Source: Anaerolineae bacterium (GTDB taxonomy: Bacteria > Chloroflexota > Anaerolineae > Aggregatilineales > Phototrophicaceae). From it: a stretch of DNA of 6,214 bases. Where the stretch lies: positions 1 through 6,214 of the forward strand of contig JADLHH010000605.1 in NCBI GenBank assembly GCA_020848855.1, read 5' to 3'. The notes beneath the pieces are model-generated. The model did not search any database and was not told the DNA's origin. It worked only from the letters and a program-made list of their open reading frames with translations. Positions 1 through 6,181 of the stretch are shown in pieces. Position numbers and translations under genes: made by a program. Positions within the stretch are counted from its first letter, which is position 1. Each line of letters starts with the position of its first letter.

Positions 1-11
1 CTTGGCGTCTT

Positions 12-36
12 GGCGGTTAAATGGCTTTTTACCGCC
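12..36 (-). other. Imperfect inverted repeat at the 3' end of the sensor-like gene
   Basis: GGCGGT at 12-17 pairs with ACCGCC at 31-36. After one T-T mismatch, AAA at 19-21 pairs with TTT at 27-29, leaving a short loop at 22-26. It spans the stop codon at 29-31. No T-run follows in the minus direction, so it is at best a weak or factor-assisted transcription end. Confidence 0.35.
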
Positions 37-670
37 CCCGCTTGGCGACCGCGATCTCGCCTTCGGCGTCGATGTAGTAGCGCGGCTCGGCTTCGATTTC
101 TTCCTCGACCAGTTCGAGGCGGCTGGGGCGCTTGGCTTTGCCGGACGGCAGCAGCCAGTTGTTGATCTTGTACAGCGCAATCGCCGACCAGCGCGTCAGC
201 CGGACCGTGATCAGATGCAGGTCGATGGTCAGCGGCGCGAGCAGCAGCACCTCGACCGCCAGCGGCAGCAAAATCAGCCACGCCAGGCAGAACGACACGA
301 TGCCGATCGGGAATTTCGCCAGCAGGTAGAGCGCGCTGCGCCACGTCGCCCAACTGCCGAGGTACATGCCCAGCCGCTCGCCCAGGTTCGCGCCGCGCGT
401 ATCCACGTCGTCGAAATCCGGCGGCGCGTCCACATCCAGGATTTCCGCCATCATGCGCCGGTCGATCTGCGCCAGCGTGCGGGTCGTCGCCAGCATGAAC
501 AGCAGCAGCGGAATCCCGACCAGCACGAACGACAGGCTGAGCGCCAGGGCGAAACCGCCGACGATGTAGATCACATACACCAGTCCAAACCAGAAATTGG
601 CGAACAGCGCCAGCCAACTGCGAAAAACTTTGCCGTCTGTGAGCGCGTCAAGCCAGGAATAATTGTTCAT
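29..670 (-). CDS. Membrane protein, putative sensor-domain family
   Basis: This encodes an integral membrane protein of about 213 residues. Two hydrophobic hairpins are separated by a soluble stretch. The first lies near residues 20-64, with the pattern GLVYVIYIVGG...VGIPLLL followed by a charged R-T-L-A-Q-I-D-R-R segment. The second lies near 110-152, starting W-R-S-A-L-Y-L-L-A-K-F-P-I-G. This duplicated pattern is typical of the 'putative sensor' domain (Pfam Sensor, PF13796), known at the N-terminus of some histidine kinases and as stand-alone proteins. No kinase domain is present. A charged tail follows from about residue 175. No ligand can be named. I chose the ATG at 670; a GTG two codons upstream (676) is possible, and neither has a strong SD. 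The gene follows the 748-2097 gene after a 77-bp gap, so it may be read through from that operon or have its own weak promoter. Confidence 0.8.
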   Translation of the reverse strand: MNNYSWLDALTDGKVFRSWLALFANFWFGLVYVIYIVGGFALALSLSFVLVGIPLLLFMLATTRTLAQIDRRMMAEILDVDAPPDFDDVDTRGANLGERLGMYLGSWATWRSALYLLAKFPIGIVSFCLAWLILLPLAVEVLLLAPLTIDLHLITVRLTRWSAIALYKINNWLLPSGKAKRPSRLELVEEEIEAEPRYYIDAEGEIAVAKRGR

Positions 671-708
671 AAGCACCCGTTCAGCCGTTGTGGGTCGCGG
701 TACTGTCT

Positions 709-714
709 ATTGTA
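709..714 (-). promoter_or_regulatory. Possible -10 box before the sensor-like gene
   Basis: Read on the minus strand this is TACAAT, five of six matches to the sigma-70 -10 consensus, about 40 bp before the chosen start at 670. I cannot find a convincing -35 hexamer at the right distance, so this is a weak candidate. The gap at 671-747 holds nothing else I recognise. Confidence 0.25.
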
Positions 715-747
715 CGCGCGAATCGCCGCCGAAGTTGCAGCGTGCGG

Positions 748-2097
748 CTAATGGGCGACGCAGTCGGGCAGGGCGGTCAGGTCGATCAGCCATAGCCCGC
801 CGTTGACACCGTCCGCCGCCAGCGCGATTTGGCTGTTGCCGGGCGAAATCCACCACCAGGCGCGCTCGTCGTCGGCGAGGTTCAGCGGCAGCGGCGCGAG
901 GTTGTGAAGCTGTCCCTCGTCGCGGTTGAAGCACTGCAAACGTGGCTTACCGTCGACCGGCAGCGCGACGTAAATCCGGTCGATCAAGTCGGTTTCCGGG
1001 TTCGCCAGCGGAATCGGCGCGGGGTAGTTGTTGCCGGGCGGCTCGGCTTCGAACTGAAGCTCGAAGAAGCCGTTGGTCACGACGTACAGGTAATAGCCGG
1101 TTACGCCGTCGAACTCGCCCGCGACGACCACCCGCCGACCGTCGCGCGACAGCCCTGGCACGATCACCGACGGCGGATTGTTGGTGATCGACGGGCTGAT
1201 GGTGCGCGCTTCGGCGTCGGCGACGAAGTAATACACCGGGTCACCATAGGCGCCGTAGTAATAGGCGATGAAGCGCTCGTCCGGCTGCCAGTAAATTCCC
1301 TGCAGCGTGCGGCTGTGCAGCCCGATGTACAGTCCGCGCCGGAACGTGCCGGTGATGTAGGCGGTCAGGAAATCGTTGCGCGCGTTCTGATAGACGACGC
1401 GGTCGCCATCCGGCGCGAAGCGCATCATTGAATGGGCGAAGACGTCGTCGTCCTCAAGCTCAAGGCGGGCGCGCATCGTCTCGTTCGCGTCGTCGGCGTG
1501 CGGCGCGGCGATCTCCGTTGCGCGGTCGATGCGCCGGTTGTAGCTGTACCACGTCCACTGGTTGAACAGGTCGGTTTCACAGCCGGTCGAGAACCGGAAC
1601 GAATTGTCGTCGATCCACTCCACGTTGACCGCCTCGTCGTCGGTGATCTGCGTGATGCCGCCTGCCAGCGGCGCGGCTTCGGTCGGGGCGGTCGGCTGTC
1701 CTTCCGCGCTGATTTCCACACGGTCGATGGTCGCGTTGGTTTCGTGCAGTTCGAGCGGCACGCTGAATGCCTGCGCCGACTCCGGCTGCAGCGCGAAATC
1801 CGGCAGCACGCCGACGCCGCAGGCGTTGACCAGCACGCCGATGCCTTCGCCGACCAGCGTGTTGTCGGCGTCGAATGCCTGCGCGCTCAGGCTGAGCGAC
1901 GTGTAGGCATCCTCGCGGCTGGCATTGACGATCTGCCCGACCGCCGCGACGACTGGCTGCCCGAAACCCCCGATTCCGCTCACGATCTCGACGGCTTCAG
2001 CGCTCAGGTCGCCGGGTGGTGGTTCGGTCGGCTGCTGCGCCGTCAAGCCGGAAAAGAGAACGACCAGCAGGAGACCGGAAAGACGAATCAACGGCAT
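748..2097 (-). CDS. Secreted protein with FxLYD-like domain and propeller-like region
   Basis: This 449-residue protein starts with a Sec signal peptide: a hydrophobic core near residues 7-18, with likely cleavage after L-T-A20. A short Pro-rich spacer follows. Residues about 48-132 resemble an FxLYD or similar Ig-like fold: V-G-Q-I-V-N-A-S, then a strand ending A-F-D-A-D-N-T-L-V-G-E-G, then P-E-S-A-Q-A-F-S-V. Residues about 145-440 show repeated beta-strand blocks such as M-R-F-A-P-D-G-D-R-V-V-Y, I-Y-W-Q-P-D-E-R-F-I-A-Y and G-L-S-R-D-G-R-R-V-V-V. These look like degenerate TolB/PD40 propeller blades. C93, C173, C389 and C446 could form disulfides after export. It probably acts outside the membrane or in the wall; no enzyme motif is visible. 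It starts 7 bp after the DUF2442 stop codon and lacks a clear SD, which suggests coupled translation in the same operon. Confidence 0.85.
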   Translation of the reverse strand: MPLIRLSGLLLVVLFSGLTAQQPTEPPPGDLSAEAVEIVSGIGGFGQPVVAAVGQIVNASREDAYTSLSLSAQAFDADNTLVGEGIGVLVNACGVGVLPDFALQPESAQAFSVPLELHETNATIDRVEISAEGQPTAPTEAAPLAGGITQITDDEAVNVEWIDDNSFRFSTGCETDLFNQWTWYSYNRRIDRATEIAAPHADDANETMRARLELEDDDVFAHSMMRFAPDGDRVVYQNARNDFLTAYITGTFRRGLYIGLHSRTLQGIYWQPDERFIAYYYGAYGDPVYYFVADAEARTISPSITNNPPSVIVPGLSRDGRRVVVAGEFDGVTGYYLYVVTNGFFELQFEAEPPGNNYPAPIPLANPETDLIDRIYVALPVDGKPRLQCFNRDEGQLHNLAPLPLNLADDERAWWWISPGNSQIALAADGVNGGLWLIDLTALPDCVAH

Positions 2098-2104
2098 GAG
2101 TTGG

Positions 2105-2374
2105 TTATGCTTTCACCTTGTGGTCGCCACGATGAACCCCTTGCAGCATTCCAGCTACGGATAGATCCTCGTCCAGCTCATTCCAATGAACTCCTGCTGG
2201 CGACAATTCATAGGCGAGAAGCTGTTCCGAAGTCGCGTTCATCAGGCGCGGATACCAGTTCAACGGCGTAGCAATGATTCGTCCATCCGCTAAGGAGACT
2301 CGCAGCATGTTGTCGCTGATCTCGACGCCTACCGGACGATTTAGATCATTCGGGGTTGTGTCGTCAGTCGTCAT
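2105..2374 (-). CDS. DUF2442-family protein
   Basis: This small protein of 89 residues matches the DUF2442 pattern: a leading strand (V-G-V-E-I-S), L-A-D-G-R-I-I-A-T-P-L-N-W-Y-P-R-L near residues 28-44, N-A-T-S-E-Q-L, and the C-terminal G-V-H-W-N-E-L-D-E-D-L-S-V-A-G-M-L near 61-77. The biochemical function of the family is not established to my knowledge. I chose the ATG at 2374 because AGGAAG lies at 2378-2383, just upstream; a TTG four codons earlier would include the SD within the coding region. It overlaps the end of the DUF4160 gene by 11 bp. The layout suggests that the two products act together, possibly as a toxin-antitoxin-like pair, but that is inference. GC is lower than in its non-module neighbours. 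Confidence 0.85.
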   Translation of the reverse strand: MTTDDTTPNDLNRPVGVEISDNMLRVSLADGRIIATPLNWYPRLMNATSEQLLAYELSPAGVHWNELDEDLSVAGMLQGVHRGDHKVKA

Positions 2375-2612
2375 GTTCTTCCTCAAAAAACTCTACCCAT
2401 GCTTTGGTGAGGGTGTCCAGATTATCCATGACATGGCGCTCAATCTGTCGCCGTTCACGTTCATTGTAGCCCCGACTCCATGCCAATTTGATCGGATTGA
2501 GCCAGAATTTCGCCTCGCCCTCGGCTGAAAGGACGTGTATATGGGCTGGCTCTGCGTTTTCATTCGAGTAGAAGAAAAAGCGATAAGCCCCGATTCGCAG
2601 GACGGTGGGCAT
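2364..2612 (-). CDS. DUF4160-family protein
   Basis: This 82-residue protein has a nearly full-length match to the DUF4160 pattern as I know it: M-P-T-V-L-R-I-G at the start, Y-R-F-F-F-Y-S-N-E-N near residues 10-19, E-P-A-H-I-H-V at 21-27 (H24 and H26), E-A-K-F-W-L-N-P at 33-40, and a helical end near 50-76 finishing A-W-V-E-F-F-E-E. The conserved histidine pair may be a functional site, but no activity is established to my knowledge. I place the start at the ATG at 2612, where the family's usual N-terminus begins. An upstream in-frame extension to 2675 would run into the preceding gene and has no family support. The start is 5 bp after the stop codon of the C39/TPR gene, with only a weak GGGG as possible SD, so translation may depend on coupling. 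Confidence 0.88.
   Translation of the reverse strand: MPTVLRIGAYRFFFYSNENAEPAHIHVLSAEGEAKFWLNPIKLAWSRGYNERERRQIERHVMDNLDTLTKAWVEFFEEEHDD
2378..2383 (-). promoter_or_regulatory. Ribosome binding site deciding the DUF2442 start
   Basis: The minus strand reads AGGAAG three bases before the ATG at 2374. It lies inside the last codons of the DUF4160 gene. It favours 2374 over the TTG at 2386 as start. The gap is short for an SD measured this way, but it is the best purine match nearby. Confidence 0.6.
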
Positions 2613-2617
2613 ACTGG

Positions 2618-3688
2618 CTACCCCGCGACGCGCGACAATGCCTGCTTCGCCAGCGTGAAGTCCGGGTTGCGCCACGCCGCCACCTCGAAATTCGACTCCG
2701 CCCGCTGAAGATCGCCCTCGGGTTCGTATGCCAGCCCGGCGTAATAGTAGCTTTCGTCGACGCCCGGCGTGGTGGCGATCACCTCGCGCGCCAACGTCAG
2801 CACATCGTCATAGCGCCCCTGGTGGTAATACGCCTCGAACGGGCCGTACTGATACCACAACATGCGGAAGGGCAAGCCGAGCGCCCGCGCCTGGTCAAAG
2901 TAATCGGCGGCTTCGGGGTAGCGCTCCAGTTCGACCAGCGACGATCCCATGTTGAACAGCGTGAACGAGTCCGAACTGCCGCCGTCCAGTTCCGCTTGTG
3001 ACTGCCGCAGCGCGATCTCGTTGCCGTAAGCCGCGTCCCAGTAGCCAGCCATGATCTCATGAACCGCCGCCTCGTCTTCCGGGCGGTACAGCACGAGGAA
3101 GTCGCGGTTGAACGGTCGCCAGCGGCTGTCGATATCGGCGTAGGGGATCGGGCGTCCGGTGTTATCCGGTCCGTTGCCGAGCAGCGAATCGTAGACGTAG
3201 ATTTCCTGTTTGTCGTCGTCGTACCCCATTACCACACGGTTGTGCGACATCCAGTCGTTGAAGGCGTTCGGTCCGTCGTAGTACACGTTCTCGATCAACA
3301 CCGGGAAGCCACCTGCCACCAGCGCGCGCAGCAGGTCGAGCGTGCCGCCATTGCGGAAGACCCCGCTCAACCCCTGCTGGGCGGCGTAACTGACCATCTC
3401 GTCCAGCCGCACGGCGACATCTTCGGCGTTGGGGTTCAGCGCGCGGATGGTGTCGCTGTACGTCCCCTGCCAGCCGAAATACGACAGGTGGATCGTCAGC
3501 GCCGCTGCCGAGCAGCGGTTGAACTGCTGGTAAACGGGGCGCAGCCCGGTCAGGCGAGCGCTCGACGGCAATTCCATTGGGGGTATGTATGGGAGAACAT
3601 CCGTAGTCGGAGAAGGTGCAGACTCCTGCGCGTAAACGCTGCCGACAGTCATCAGCAGGACGGTCAACAACAGGAAGTAGATTTTCAT
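2618..3688 (-). CDS. Secreted C39-like cysteine peptidase domain with C-terminal TPR repeats
   Basis: This 356-residue protein has a Sec signal peptide with probable cleavage after V-Y-A20. Residues about 45-200 resemble the papain-like C39 fold (Peptidase_C39_2 type). The candidate nucleophile is C59 in F-N-R-C-S-A-A-A-L, with Q54 or Q55 just before it as oxyanion residue. H149 is in S-H-N-R-V-V-M-G-Y-D, and D167 is in I-Y-V-Y-D-S. The usual C-G-P-A around the nucleophile is C-S-A-A here. Residues about 238-350 hold roughly three TPR-like helix pairs (F-N-M-G-S-S-L-V-E-L-E-R-Y-P-E-A-A, then Y-Y-H-Q-G-R-Y-D-D-V, then Y-Y-A-G-L-A-Y-E-P-E-G-D). It likely cuts or binds peptides outside the membrane, with the TPR part holding a partner; the substrate is unknown. 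It is the first gene after the promoter at 3725-3754 and probably leads an operon reaching 748. Confidence 0.85.
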   Translation of the reverse strand: MKIYFLLLTVLLMTVGSVYAQESAPSPTTDVLPYIPPMELPSSARLTGLRPVYQQFNRCSAAALTIHLSYFGWQGTYSDTIRALNPNAEDVAVRLDEMVSYAAQQGLSGVFRNGGTLDLLRALVAGGFPVLIENVYYDGPNAFNDWMSHNRVVMGYDDDKQEIYVYDSLLGNGPDNTGRPIPYADIDSRWRPFNRDFLVLYRPEDEAAVHEIMAGYWDAAYGNEIALRQSQAELDGGSSDSFTLFNMGSSLVELERYPEAADYFDQARALGLPFRMLWYQYGPFEAYYHQGRYDDVLTLAREVIATTPGVDESYYYAGLAYEPEGDLQRAESNFEVAAWRNPDFTLAKQALSRVAG

Positions 3689-3724
3689 GAACTGGCGATC
3701 TCATTCGTCCGGCGAACGTGCGGC

Positions 3725-3754
3725 ATTTTACAGCAAGCGCCGGGCGGCTGCCAA
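3725..3754 (-). promoter_or_regulatory. Sigma-70-like promoter for the C39/TPR operon
   Basis: On the minus strand TTGGCA (3749-3754) and TAAAAT (3725-3730) are separated by 18 bp. Each hexamer matches the consensus at five of six positions. The predicted RNA start near 3718 leaves a leader of about 30 bases before the ATG at 3688. It lies in the 173-bp gap between two genes, where a promoter is expected. Besides this promoter and the hairpin at 3841-3860, I see nothing in the gap. Confidence 0.6.
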
Positions 3755-3840
3755 TGAGGATACGATGAGGATTCCCGACGATCAGCGGGCAGCAGAGCGC
3801 AGGAATGACCACTGATTGCCCACCTGCGCCCTCTTTTAAT

Positions 3841-3860
3841 GCGCCGGTTTCTCGCGGCGC
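3841..3860 (-). other. Perfect GC hairpin just after the propeller gene
   Basis: GCGCCG at 3841-3846 and CGGCGC at 3855-3860 form a perfect 6-bp stem with an 8-base loop. It begins 1 base after the stop codon of the 3862-5175 gene in the direction of transcription. The next bases on the minus strand are ATTAAAAG, not a T-run, so it is not a textbook intrinsic terminator. It may protect the mRNA 3' end or act as a weak or factor-helped terminator. Confidence 0.45.
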
Positions 3861-3861
3861 G

Positions 3862-5175
3862 CTATTCGCCTAACTGCACCAGCACGATCCCTTCCTGCGG
3901 TGAACGCGACAGCAGGACGGTGTTGTTCGCGCCCCACGTCAGGTTTTGCCAGCGCCCCAGGTTGGGCAGGTTGAAATCGCCCGCCAACAGCAGGCGTCCG
4001 GGTTCGCCCGGCGTCCCGGTGATGTACAGCCCGTTGTCGTCGGGCTTCTCGCGATTGTTGACGATGTACACCAGCGCCGACCCAGTGGGCGACCAGCCAG
4101 CCCCGACCACGTAATGATCCGGGTCGATCAACGTGGACTCGCCGGTTTCGACATCGAGTATCTGCGCCCAGCTATCTTCCGGCTCCCGGCTGTCGTATTG
4201 TATTGGCTGGCTGAGCAGCATCACATAGCGCCCGTCGGCGGACGCTCGGATGCCGGAGATCAACTGCTCGCGCTGGGTCGCCAGAAGTACTTCGGCGTCA
4301 GAGCCGTCGAGATTGCTCATCCAGATACCGCGAAAGATCGAATCGCCTGCCGGCGTGTAATTGTAGAACAGCCTGTCCCCGGCGACGCTTATGCCATAAA
4401 TCGCGAGTGGATCGGATGACAGCAGCGCGCCGAGTTTCGTCAAGCGGCTGCCGCCCGGCTCGATGGTGTAGACATCCGGCGGCAGGTGGTTGCCGTTGAT
4501 GCGGTTGTAACGCAGGAAGATGATCCGTCCGTCCGGCAGCCAGTCGGACATCACATCGATATTCTTCCAGGTGTCATTGGAGAGGCTCAGGCTGTGCTGC
4601 CCATCATTGGTCAGGTCGCGCAGGTCGCCGGTCTGTGTATCCCATACCCAGATATCGGGATCCATGAAGAACTGGAAGAAATTCTCCTGGAATGTCAGAT
4701 ACCGGCTGTCCGGCGACCAGCGCACACTTTCGAGGTCGAGCGACGACAGTTCTTCCGGCAGCTCGACGCAGCTTTGCTCGGCTGCGCCCTCGTAGACGCA
4801 AAGCGTCTGTTGGATATGCGCGAAGACTTCGCCGCTCGGCGCGAGATATGCCGCGCTTCGAGCCGGTCCCGCCAGCAGTTCAACCTCGGTCGTATCGACC
4901 ACCTCCAGCGACGAGACATCGAAGGGAGTGGGGGTTGGCGTCCCGGCGGGTGCAACTGGCGCGCCTGCCGTTGCCGTGAGCGCGGTTTCCAGCGCCGCCT
5001 GAATCGTTTGGGTCGCGGCGATCTGCGTTGGCGCGATCCGAGTCTGTGCCAGCAGCGCGCCGACGGCGGCGTCGATGGTCGGCTGCGTCAGCGGTTGGTC
5101 ATCCTGTGCCTGCGCGATCAGCGCCATGCTTGTAACCAGCAGGCACATGATAGCGAACACGCGATACTTAGACAT
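3862..5175 (-). CDS. Secreted TolB/PD40-type beta-propeller protein
   Basis: This 437-residue protein has a Sec signal peptide (hydrophobic residues 7-22, likely cleavage near A-Q-A23). An Ala/Thr/Gln-rich helical stretch at about 30-70 and a G-T-P-T-P-T-P linker at about 78-84 follow. The rest, about 95-437, is a series of propeller blades. Typical blade motifs are V-R-W-S-P-D-S-R-Y-L-T-F (151-162), D-W-L-P-D-G-R-I-I-F, I-R-A-S-A-D-G-R-Y-V-M-L and A-G-W-S-P-T-G-S-A-L-V-Y. The segments I-W-V-W-D-T-Q-T-G-D and I-L-D-V-E-T-G-E are the familiar blade ends. C126 and C136 may form a disulfide. No lipobox is seen, so it is probably released or held by partners. Such domains bind proteins or ligands; the exact role is unknown. 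The ATG at 5175 is backed by GAGGGG upstream, which overlaps the stop of the SDR gene. Confidence 0.87.
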   Translation of the reverse strand: MSKYRVFAIMCLLVTSMALIAQAQDDQPLTQPTIDAAVGALLAQTRIAPTQIAATQTIQAALETALTATAGAPVAPAGTPTPTPFDVSSLEVVDTTEVELLAGPARSAAYLAPSGEVFAHIQQTLCVYEGAAEQSCVELPEELSSLDLESVRWSPDSRYLTFQENFFQFFMDPDIWVWDTQTGDLRDLTNDGQHSLSLSNDTWKNIDVMSDWLPDGRIIFLRYNRINGNHLPPDVYTIEPGGSRLTKLGALLSSDPLAIYGISVAGDRLFYNYTPAGDSIFRGIWMSNLDGSDAEVLLATQREQLISGIRASADGRYVMLLSQPIQYDSREPEDSWAQILDVETGESTLIDPDHYVVGAGWSPTGSALVYIVNNREKPDDNGLYITGTPGEPGRLLLAGDFNLPNLGRWQNLTWGANNTVLLSRSPQEGIVLVQLGE

Positions 5176-5187
5176 GGTTTCCCCTCA
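5176..5187 (-). promoter_or_regulatory. Overlapping SDR stop codon and propeller SD
   Basis: On the minus strand the TGA stop of the SDR gene (5185-5187) runs straight into GAGGGG, which serves as the SD for the ATG at 5175, with AAACC between them. The stop and the SD share bases, so ribosomes ending on the SDR can restart on the propeller gene. This supports one operon. Confidence 0.75.
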
Positions 5188-6138
5188 ATTGACGTTCGCT
5201 CCGGTGAAGAAGCGCTTGAGTGCGCTCCCCGCCGTCGCCTCTCGCAAATAAGCGATATTTTCGCCCGCGAACGGGCGCGGCTGCAAGTTGAAGTAGCTGA
5301 CCAGCGCGTTGTCGCTGACCACGTTCGGCATTTTGAGGAGTTCCAGCAGCGTCAGGTTGACCGGTGTGCCGGGCAGCATCTTCTCCATCACCCACACTGC
5401 CGGGCGCAGCAGCCTGGTCGGCGCGTTGATCAGCAGGCGGCTGGTGTGCATCGCCGCGAAGATGCGCTTCTCGATCTCGCCCAGTGTCAGCACTTCTGGT
5501 CCGCCGAGTTCGAATTCGTGCCCAATCGTGCGGTCGTCGTCCAGCGAACGCAGGATCGCCGCGACCACATCGTGAATCGAGATCGGTTGGAACAGCGCCG
5601 TGCCGCCGCCCACCAACGGAAATACTACCGGAGTCAGCCGGACGAGCCGGGCGAAAGCGTTAAAGAACTCGTCCTGCGCGCCGAAGATCACCGACGGGCG
5701 CAGCGCCGTCCACTTCAGCCCGGAACCGGCGACGTACACCTGCGCGCGCCCTTTGCTGCGCAGAAAGCGCGAGAAGTGATCCGCCGCTGCCCCGTTCTGG
5801 CACAGGTTGATGAAGCGCTCGACCCCGGCGGCGCGCGCCGCGTCGACCACGTTCACCGTCCCCTGATAGTTGACACTTTCGTAGGTGGCGCTGCCGCGCT
5901 CCATCGGGATTGCCACGGTATGCACGACGGCGGAAACGCCGTCCATGACGGCTTTGAGCGCGGCGCGGTCGCCCACGTCGCCGCGCACGATCTCAATCCG
6001 ATCTTTGACCTCACCCAGTCGTAACTGTGCCTTGTCCGGGTCGCGCACCAGCGCGCGTACCTGCTTTCCAGCCGCCAGCAGCCGGCGCACGGCGTTATTG
6101 CCGACGAATCCTGATGCCCCGGTCACGAGAACCGTCAT
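5185..6138 (-). CDS. Atypical SDR, NDUFA9-like NAD(P)-binding protein
   Basis: This 317-residue protein has the Rossmann fold of extended or atypical SDRs. The dinucleotide loop is T-G-A-S-G-F-V-G (G7, G10, G13). A strand pairing follows with V-R-A-L-V-R-D (R28, R32), then R-G-D-V-G-D near 52-57. The region W-T-A-L-R-P-S-V-I-F-G near 143-153, with F-F-N and a conserved I-H-D-V-V at 188-192, places it with NDUFA9-like and related NAD-dependent epimerase-type proteins. The catalytic Tyr of Y-x-x-x-K is F125 (K129 kept), and the usual Ser position is C113 by my alignment by eye, so it may bind NAD(P)H without SDR catalysis. Such proteins can act in quinone or lipid metabolism or as complex I accessory subunits; no choice can be made here. 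The SD AGGAGT at 6144-6149 supports the ATG at 6138. Confidence 0.88.
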   Translation of the reverse strand: MTVLVTGASGFVGNNAVRRLLAAGKQVRALVRDPDKAQLRLGEVKDRIEIVRGDVGDRAALKAVMDGVSAVVHTVAIPMERGSATYESVNYQGTVNVVDAARAAGVERFINLCQNGAAADHFSRFLRSKGRAQVYVAGSGLKWTALRPSVIFGAQDEFFNAFARLVRLTPVVFPLVGGGTALFQPISIHDVVAAILRSLDDDRTIGHEFELGGPEVLTLGEIEKRIFAAMHTSRLLINAPTRLLRPAVWVMEKMLPGTPVNLTLLELLKMPNVVSDNALVSYFNLQPRPFAGENIAYLREATAGSALKRFFTGANVN

Positions 6139-6147
6139 GATTGACTC

Positions 6148-6177
6148 CTGTTCAGCAAGCGATTGTTATGTGAACAG
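6148..6177. promoter_or_regulatory. Possible operator: 7-bp inverted repeat before the SDR gene
   Basis: CTGTTCA at 6148-6154 and TGAACAG at 6171-6177 are perfect inverted copies separated by 16 bp; the arm centres are 23 bp apart, about two turns of DNA. One arm overlaps the candidate -10 box at 6176-6181 by two bases, and the other overlaps the SD at 6144-6149 by two bases. This is a plausible repressor site. The regulator is not in view. Confidence 0.4.
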
Positions 6178-6181
6178 TATA
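6176..6181 (-). promoter_or_regulatory. Candidate -10 box for the SDR/propeller operon
   Basis: The minus strand reads TATACT, five of six matches to the sigma-70 consensus, 37 bp before the ATG at 6138. I see no good -35 hexamer at 16-18 bp upstream, so an activator or another sigma factor may be needed, or the call is wrong. The remaining bases to 6214 show nothing more. Confidence 0.4.

Noticed and set aside
2..751. A 249-codon open frame on the plus strand opposite the sensor-like gene
   Set aside because: The product is low-complexity and rich in Arg and Gln, without domains, while the minus strand encodes a clear membrane protein over the same bases.
1432..2271. A 279-codon open frame on the plus strand
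   Set aside because: It lies opposite the FxLYD/propeller gene and most of DUF2442 and has no domain features. The minus-strand genes have signal peptide or family matches.
2098..2617. Target-site duplication or inverted repeats around the DUF4160/DUF2442 module, as for an insertion
   Set aside because: I compared the bases at both edges and saw no matching direct or inverted repeats, so no mobile element is called.
2613..2675. N-terminal extension of the DUF4160 protein by 21 residues
   Set aside because: It overlaps the end of the C39/TPR gene and has no match to the family, whose usual start is M-P-T-V-L-R-I-G.
3841..3860. Intrinsic terminator call for the GC hairpin
   Set aside because: On the minus strand the stem is followed by ATTAAAAG rather than a T-run, so I list it only as a hairpin.
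4486..6024. A 512-codon open frame on the plus strand
   Set aside because: It lies opposite two well-supported minus-strand genes and crosses their boundary. Its product is rich in Arg, Gln and His with no recognisable domain, as expected for an antisense frame in GC-rich DNA.
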